DNA of 64,000 nt from Chrysochromulina tobinii (lineage: Eukaryota; Haptophyta; Prymnesiales; Chrysochromulinaceae): NCBI GenBank assembly GCA_001275005.1, contig JWZX01003090.1, positions 1 through 64,000 on the forward strand, in the 5' to 3' direction. Both the position numbers and the translations under genes were made by a program. How positions within the stretch are numbered: position 1 is the stretch's first letter; each line of letters begins with the position of its first letter. Shown here piece by piece: positions 59,034 to 64,000 of the stretch. The notes beneath the pieces are model-generated. The model ran no database searches. It was not told the DNA's origin and saw only the letters and a list, made by a program, of their open reading frames with translations.

Positions 59034-59675
59034 ATGGCGTCAAGGACTTCATCATACAAAGTCGTGCTCCTGGGCGAGGGTCGCGTCGGGAAGACGAGCC
59101 TGGTTCTGCGCTTCTGCCGTGACACCTTCGTCGATGGGCAGCCGCCTACCATTCAGGCATCCTGCCTCGAGCGAGCGCTGCGACTGGGCGACAAAACGGT
59201 CAACTTGGTCATCTGGGACACTGCTGGCCAGGAGCGCTTCCACGCCCTCGGGCCCATCTACTACCGTGACGCCGACGCGGCGCTGCTCGTGTATGACATC
59301 ACCGACACCGACTCCTTCAAGAGGATACAGGTCTGGGTGCGTGAGTTGCGCAAGATGGTAGGAGACAGCATCCAGCTCTCGATCGCAGGCAACAAAAGCG
59401 ACCTGGAGCGGCAGCGTGTGGTGAGCCGGCAGGAGGCCGCAGAGTACGCCGACTCGGTCGGCGCGCACTATGCTGAGACTTCGGCGAAGCAGAACCGCGG
59501 CCTCGACGAGCTGTTCTCGTCCATGGGCAAGCGGCTGCTGGCATCGCGTGAGGAGAAACTGGGCTCGCCTGCGCTGGGCAGTGGGCCCGCGTCGACGCGC
59601 AGGTCACGCGGCGCGGCGATGGTGCTGATAGACGACGAGCCGCCAGCCAGCAGCAGTAGCAGCAGGTGCTGTTAG
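59034..59675 (+). CDS. RAB21: Rab21-family small GTPase
   Basis: Rab21 acts in early endosome traffic and integrin or cargo recycling. 213 residues from the ATG at 59034 (MASRTSSYKVV); the frame is open earlier without conserved sequence. Seen: P-loop GEGRVGKTS, switch I TIQASCLERAL, switch II WDTAGQERFHALGPIYYRD (catalytic Gln present), NKSDLER for guanine specificity, TSAKQNRG, and a late IDDEPPAS motif, which is a Rab21 hallmark. It ends in RCC for double geranylgeranylation. The run WDTAGQERFHALGPIYYRDA and the QAS in switch I separate it from Rab5 and Rab22. Confidence 0.95.
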   Translation: MASRTSSYKVVLLGEGRVGKTSLVLRFCRDTFVDGQPPTIQASCLERALRLGDKTVNLVIWDTAGQERFHALGPIYYRDADAALLVYDITDTDSFKRIQVWVRELRKMVGDSIQLSIAGNKSDLERQRVVSRQEAAEYADSVGAHYAETSAKQNRGLDELFSSMGKRLLASREEKLGSPALGSGPASTRRSRGAAMVLIDDEPPASSSSSRCC

Positions 59676-60774
59676 ATAGAACGCGGGTGGCCCATTGACG
59701 AACTCCATTGACGATCTCTACTGACGAAGTCAAGTGCGACCCGCTGCAAGAGGCGGAGGACTCCTCGCGCCCCGCCCCGCTCGCGCATCGGGTCTTCGGT
59801 GCAGCCTCGAGCCAGAAGCGAGGGCCGGCATGCGCGGGCCCCTGGAGCCCTGATTCGTGGCGCGTACTCCACGGCACAGGGCACGCCTTTTCGCGCGCGG
59901 CCGCCGCACGCGCGGTCGGCGGTGTTCTCGCCCCCGCTCCGACGCTGCGTCCGTCCGCGAGACCGTTCACAGTAGCCACAGATGTTTCGCGTGTCGACAG
60001 CGTGCGTGCAACGGAGGTACACATTGTTTTACGACGCGAGAGAGATTACAGACTCTCGAGATATACAGATTTTCGTTTTTTATACGAATCGCGTATAGCG
60101 TTGCTTATTGCTTCGTGTACTTCGTCGGCTGTTTCGAAGGCTTTCGTTGGTTTTCGACCGTTTCCGAGCGGTCCTCGAGCGCGTACTCGAGCGGGGACGG
60201 GCTGGCGGCCCCGGGTCGGCCCCGGGGCTTTCCTCGAGGGCTTCGCCGGGCCGGGCCTCGGCGGGCCGCGGGCGCGGTCGCCGGACGCCGGTCCCGTAGT
60301 CTCCGTAAGCGCAAAGCGGTTAGTCCGCTTGGCCCCAGCATCCAACGATCCGTCAATAGAACTGTCTCGTCCACGGAGCGACGACACCGACCGACCGAGC
60401 GACGGCGGGTGCGTCGGACGAACCGCGTCGCCGCGCGCGCGGGTCGTACACGCCCGGGTGCGCCGCGCGCGTCTGCCGTCTCCCCGCCCGGGCAACGCGG
60501 AGCGGTGGTCTCGACGGTGGTCAGCTCAGAGAAGAGTATCTACAATAGAAATTCAAGCCGGAGCCTTGCCGCCAGGTATGCGGAGAGAATACATACACCC
60601 GCGCGCGCGCATAATGGGTTTGTACGCAGTGTCTTTGAACGTAAACTGACCGATGGACGGTCGGGTCTGACTGCGCGCTCCACGGCACGACGGGCGTGGG
60701 GCGTAGCCCAGAGCGGCGAGCTCTCTAGAGCGGCTGTCCGCGGGGACGAATGGACACGCATTCGCCGGTTACCT
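59676..60774. other. Intergenic, 1.1 kb, GC-rich with an AT-rich core
   Basis: No supported gene. A 313-codon plus ORF is open here, but its sequence is low-complexity Arg/Pro/Ala. An AT-rich core at about 60040-60130 contains a tatacg..cgtata inverted pair (60079-60096 region), flanked on the right by very GC-rich DNA. Confidence 0.35.
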
Positions 60775-61288
60775 CTACTGTGATGGCGCCGCCGACGTCG
60801 CTGCTGCCGCGCCCTCCAGCTTTTTCACCTTCAGGTGAAGCTGCGACTTCTTGCGCGCCGCTGTGTTCTTGTGTAGAATGCCACGCTTAACGTTCTTGTC
60901 AAGGATAGCAAACGCCTTGGAGAGCAGCGAGCTTGAGCTGGCATAGTCGCCCACCTCGAGGGATTCCTGCACCTGCGAGCGGCAGCGGAGGGAAGTCAGG
61001 AGCGTTAGCTGAAGAGATTCGCGCCAGGCATTCAGTGACGCCAGAAGCCGCGCTGGCCCTTGAAGCAGCGCTCACCCGCTTCACGCGCGTGCGCATCTCG
61101 CTTTTGTGTGCCTTGTTGGCGATGCGGTTGCGCTCGTTGACCTTCATCGGCTTGGTGGGCGCGGCCATTACGATCTGCTGCGTGGCCACCCGGCTCTGCT
61201 GGAGCTGCGAAGCGCTGACAAGCGGTGTCGCGACGAAGCCAGCCGCCACGCTCAGGCACGCGAGCAAGCAGAGTAGGCGGGCCAGCAT
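60775..61288 (-). CDS. rpsT: Plastid 30S ribosomal protein bS20, nucleus-encoded, two exons
   Basis: bS20 binds 16S rRNA in the plastid small subunit. Exon 1 is 61288-61076 and exon 2 is 60972-60775; a 103-nt intron (gtgagc..ctcgcag) splits them in phase 0, giving 136 residues. MLARLLCLLACLSVAAGFVATP is a signal peptide with Phe at the cleavage region, followed by a transit peptide, the two-part leader of secondary plastids. The mature part has KVNERNRIANKAHKSEMRTRVKR, joined to VQESLEVGDYASSSSLLSKAF and GILHKNTAARKKSQL, in line with bacterial S20 (RRxxNKxxxSxxRTxxKK, then GxIHKNKAAR). The joint falls exactly in the conserved helix, supporting the intron. It is convergent with RAB21. Confidence 0.9.
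60973..61075 (-). other. Intron of the bS20 gene
   Basis: The minus-strand donor gtgagcgctg starts at 61075 and the acceptor cgctcgcag ends at 60973. Splicing gives ...MRTRVKR|VQESLEVGD, matching the bacterial S20 alignment without a gap. Confidence 0.85.
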
Positions 61289-61456
61289 TAGGACGGGAGT
61301 GAGACGTCGAGCCAAGAAAGAGACGCAAGCTCGCTGAGGGAGGTGAAGAAGTGAAACCACCACCCTGTCCTGGTGGTTTCACACCTCGGATCGACAGCTT
61401 TTTTTCATCGTCATAAAAACTATTTTCAGGCCCAACAAAATTACTTAAGTCACCCG

Positions 61457-62086
61457 TCACTCATCTGCGACGCCCAGCCTGCGCAGCTCGAGTCTAAATG
61501 GTCCCGGGGGAATCGCCATCTTGGCCCCGCCGCCGCCCTCCGCCTCATATCGCGAGAGCATGAGACCCACGCCGCGCACGTCGGCCGCCCGAAGCGGTGG
61601 CGCCTCGGGCATCGGTCGGCCGCGAAACGTTGGACGGAACGCGTCGAGAGGCAGTCGACAATCCTCAACGCGCCCGGGCGTGGTGAGCGGCAGCGCGACT
61701 TGATACGAGACACCCTGGGGCCCTGCAGCGCTTTGGAGGGTGAGCTTGTAGCCCAGCCGGCCGTCGCTTTTCGCCCGCAAGCTGAGCGCGACCGCGTCGT
61801 GCGGCAAAGAAAGCGGTCGCATGCAGCGCACGCTTGCAAAGCCGCCGCCTTGCACAACAAGATCCCCCTCAAAGAACGTTGAGCCGTCGCGAAAGACGAC
61901 TTGCGAGAGGGAAGTTCCGCCCATGACACGATCGTCTCGCGCTTGCCAGTCACTCGCGCTCAGGGGCGATGTGAAGTCAATTAGTGTGCTTGGGACCGTG
62001 CACTGAGCAGCACTCGCCACGCGGGCTGATTCGATAGCGGCGACCGCGGCCAACAGGCCGCGCACGCGTTGGTAGGAGTAAAACAT
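61457..62086 (-). CDS. CIA30-domain protein (NDUFAF1-like)
   Basis: 209 residues from the ATG at 62086 (MFYSYQRVRGLLAAVAAI). CIA30 proteins assist complex I assembly in mitochondria; plastid and secreted relatives also exist. Domain hallmarks: DFTSPLSASDWQARDDRVMGG, SQVVFRDGSTFFEGDL, and GGGFASVRC, followed by LSLRAKSDGRLGYKLTLQ and a long beta-rich C-terminus with LPLDAFRPTFRGRPMPEA and GVGLMLSRYE. The N-terminus is hydrophobic with an ASAAQC junction, so a signal peptide (secreted, plastid or lumenal) is as likely as a mitochondrial leader. It is divergent from the FG-GAP gene (192-bp spacer). Confidence 0.82.
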   Translation of the reverse strand: MFYSYQRVRGLLAAVAAIESARVASAAQCTVPSTLIDFTSPLSASDWQARDDRVMGGTSLSQVVFRDGSTFFEGDLVVQGGGFASVRCMRPLSLPHDAVALSLRAKSDGRLGYKLTLQSAAGPQGVSYQVALPLTTPGRVEDCRLPLDAFRPTFRGRPMPEAPPLRAADVRGVGLMLSRYEAEGGGGAKMAIPPGPFRLELRRLGVADE

Positions 62087-62278
62087 CGTCCACCCTTCGT
62101 ATTCCAGGCCCTCCACAGTCACGTGGCTACGGACACTAAGGAAGGACCGTGTCCTGCGACAGGACAGGAGGCGTGAAACAGCTGTTATTACTCGGCCCCC
62201 TTCTTGAACATGGTAGGGCCGTCGCTGGAATGTGTGAGGAGGGACGAGGAGGGACAGTTTCTGATTTCGGCTGTGAAA

Positions 62279-64000
62279 ATGGGGCCTCATCCTTCTGCCG
62301 ACGTCTTTGTGCTGCTGGTCGCGCTGGCCTGCGTGATATTATCATTAACAAACTCTGGGGGCGTGATGCTGCGTCCCTCCTTCATCGCCGCCTCATCGGA
62401 TGACCCCTCAAGCGCCCGTGCTGCTTTCGCGGACGCCCATATTTCCATGTCGCCACCAGTGGTGGCCGATCTTGACGGCGATGGCACACCCGAAGTGGTC
62501 ATGGCCACGACTGACGGTCGCCTTTTGCTGCTTTCGGCAGTCGAGGGCGCGGCACGACCCGAAGCTGTTGGCGACGGTGTGCTCGGGCTCGCCTCTTGGC
62601 GCCGCCTACCGGTGGTGCGCTCGGTGAGCCTTCGCACCCATACAGGCTTGGCCGCCGGTCGCCGGTCGATGGCGCTGTGCACGGGCGTGCTGCGCTCTAG
62701 CGCAGACGCGAGTGGCCGGCGACGCCAGATCGTGGTCGCGGTCACCGAGGATAGGACTGTCCTCGCGTTTGACCACGAGCTGCGACCACTGTGGGAACAC
62801 TCCATCGGGCGCACTAGCGCTGGCGCAGCGGCCGCCTCGGCGGGCGAGGTTACTGTTGCCGTGGTGCCGCATCCCATATACACGGGGGATGTAGGGGCTG
62901 TGCTCGTAGCCGGGCACGCGCAGCCGCGCGTGCAGCCGCGCAGCCGCGCCGACGATGAGCCGCCGCAGCACGTTCCTACTGCACCCAGTAGCGCGCCCGT
63001 GCCAGCTGCGGGCACAGCCGAGTGGGTGCACCACTTTGATTACTTGGCGCTTGAGGGCGGCAGCGGCGCGCTGCGCTGGCAGCACACGGCGCGCGACTTC
63101 CACAACGAGCTGCACGGTGACGAGGCGCTGACGCCCCAGATGGACTATCGGCTCGACTTGGACGCCATCGGCGGCGGTGGCGGCGGCATCGACGGCCGGC
63201 ATGATGGCGAGCGGCCGTGGCGCGTCTTCAGCGACTCGGTGCTCGCACAGCTGCCGCACAGGTGGCGTCATCCGCATGATACGGCGCTCCACCTCGCTAG
63301 CTTCCAGCGCGCGCGCCGGCTTGGACACGAGGCGCGCCGAGAACGAGCGAAGTCGAGTGCTGCGAAGGCGGCCTCGGGGGCGGCGGAGCTCACCTCCTCA
63401 CGCATCGCGCGTGGTGTGAGCAGCAGTGGCAGAGACGGTCTAGATGGCGCCTCCCGCTTCGGCAGCGTTGGCGAGGCCGCCGTCGTCCCCAACGTGGTCA
63501 TTGCGCGCCGTCGGCATGGGCTCGAAGTGCTGCACTTGTACACGGGGCGAACCCTCACGCAACTGCCCCTTTACTCGAGTGCGGGCCCCTCAGTGCACGC
63601 CGACGTGAATGGCGACGGTTCGATTGATCACATCACTGCGCTCGCATCGCGTGCACCAACCTCCTTTTCCTCGACCTACTCCCTCGAGGAGGCCTCACCC
63701 CACGAGAGGCTGGTGCGCACCGGAGCCCACGCAGCGGGACTCGCCACCTCGGGGCTTCCGGTGCGTGAGGCGCTCTGGAACGTCTCCATCGGACAGGCCG
63801 TGAGGGTACCTAGAGGGCGGCGCCACCAGCAGCCTGCGCACGGCGTGCCCACAATCGGAGTGAGCGCGCCGTTGCTGGTGCCAAGAGCCGGCCCCGAGGG
63901 CCGTTCCTCCATCCTCGACGTCGTCTTCCTGACGTCCGACGGCCGGGTAGCCTCGGTTCATGCAGATGGGCGCGAAAGTTGGACGGTGCGAACGGACGCG
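62279..64000 (+). CDS. FG-GAP repeat membrane/secretory protein resembling plant NERD1 (3' end beyond the window)
   Basis: Open from the ATG at 62279 to the window end (574 codons so far) without a stop. The start MGPHPSADVFVLLVALACVI is a signal peptide or signal anchor. VVADLDGDGTPEVVMATTD is an FG-GAP/integrin-type calcium motif, and HADVNGDGSIDHITALASR is a second. Between them, WQHTARDFHNELHGDE, SVLAQLPHRWRHPHDTALHLASF and VVPNVVIARRRHGLEVLHLYTG follow the order of the plant FG-GAP protein NERD1 (At3g51050-type), known in Golgi/secretory traffic and root growth. The match is from recall of the plant sequence and should be checked by a search. The remainder, including any C-terminal transmembrane helix, is cut off. 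Confidence 0.75.
   Translation, partial: MGPHPSADVFVLLVALACVILSLTNSGGVMLRPSFIAASSDDPSSARAAFADAHISMSPPVVADLDGDGTPEVVMATTDGRLLLLSAVEGAARPEAVGDGVLGLASWRRLPVVRSVSLRTHTGLAAGRRSMALCTGVLRSSADASGRRRQIVVAVTEDRTVLAFDHELRPLWEHSIGRTSAGAAAASAGEVTVAVVPHPIYTGDVGAVLVAGHAQPRVQPRSRADDEPPQHVPTAPSSAPVPAAGTAEWVHHFDYLALEGGSGALRWQHTARDFHNELHGDEALTPQMDYRLDLDAIGGGGGGIDGRHDGERPWRVFSDSVLAQLPHRWRHPHDTALHLASFQRARRLGHEARRERAKSSAAKAASGAAELTSSRIARGVSSSGRDGLDGASRFGSVGEAAVVPNVVIARRRHGLEVLHLYTGRTLTQLPLYSSAGPSVHADVNGDGSIDHITALASRAPTSFSSTYSLEEASPHERLVRTGAHAAGLATSGLPVREALWNVSIGQAVRVPRGRRHQQPAHGVPTIGVSAPLLVPRAGPEGRSSILDVVFLTSDGRVASVHADGRESWTVRTDA

Noticed and set aside
59708-60649. 313-codon plus-strand ORF after RAB21
   Set aside because: Arg/Pro/Ala low complexity, no domain, and overlapping ORFs in other frames of similar length; treated as chance.
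1-64000. CRISPR array, bacterial operons or phage genes
   Set aside because: No regularly spaced identical repeats and no co-directional short-spaced gene strings; gene content is eukaryotic throughout.

Overview
This is nuclear DNA from a unicellular, flagellated eukaryotic alga. The window carries motile-cilium genes (CFAP298, CFAP47 and a likely microtubule-associated repeat protein). It also carries a nucleus-encoded plastid ribosomal protein, bS20, with a two-part leader (signal peptide, then transit peptide, with Phe next to the predicted cleavage site), which is typical of plastids of red-algal secondary origin. Eukaryotic signalling and trafficking genes are present (AMPK beta, CK1-like and CAMK-like kinases, PPP4R1, RAB21). 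The DNA is very GC-rich, genes are closely packed on both strands, most are intronless, and the few visible introns are about 100-200 nt with GT..AG ends. A haptophyte is the best guess; pelagophytes and other secondary-plastid algae are not excluded. There is no rRNA, tRNA, CRISPR array or bacterial operon.

Layout. 1-10.2 kb: a diverged direct repeat, CFAP298, a UDP-sugar pyrophosphorylase with an extra C-terminal region, a putative axonemal repeat protein, a small polyproline membrane protein and an EF-hand protein broken by one base. 10.2-15.0 kb: fold-back DNA and an ambisense retroelement-like module (reverse transcriptase/RNase H on minus, an unknown ORF on plus). 15-31 kb: a RING-H2 protein, a CK1-like kinase, a multi-zinc-finger UBX protein, a probable plastid protein, an S28 peptidase, a small unknown protein, a secreted LRR protein, a membrane-anchored methyltransferase and PPP4R1. 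31-37.5 kb: one 2144-residue membrane protein with about 100 ten-residue repeats. 38-49 kb: a CAMK-like kinase with a proline-rich tail, a lipase with a WW domain, AMPK beta with a Gln/Pro-rich tail, a coiled-coil protein, COQ5 and an RRM protein. 49.7-58.7 kb: CFAP47 as a single 9-kb exon. 59-64 kb: RAB21, plastid bS20, a CIA30-domain protein and an FG-GAP protein resembling plant NERD1 that runs off the window end.

The genes form no obvious pathway cluster. The shared themes are cilia (CFAP298, CFAP47, the repeat protein), organelle function (bS20, COQ5, CIA30) and energy or stress signalling (AMPK beta, PPP4R1, kinases). Several divergent pairs share short spacers (RRM/CFAP47, CIA30/FG-GAP, CAMK/lipase, UBX/plastid protein). 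The most unusual items are the decapeptide-repeat membrane protein, the UBX protein with GRF, PBZ and other zinc fingers, and the ambisense retroelement. Many long ORFs on the strand opposite real genes are artefacts of GC-rich codon use and are left out.
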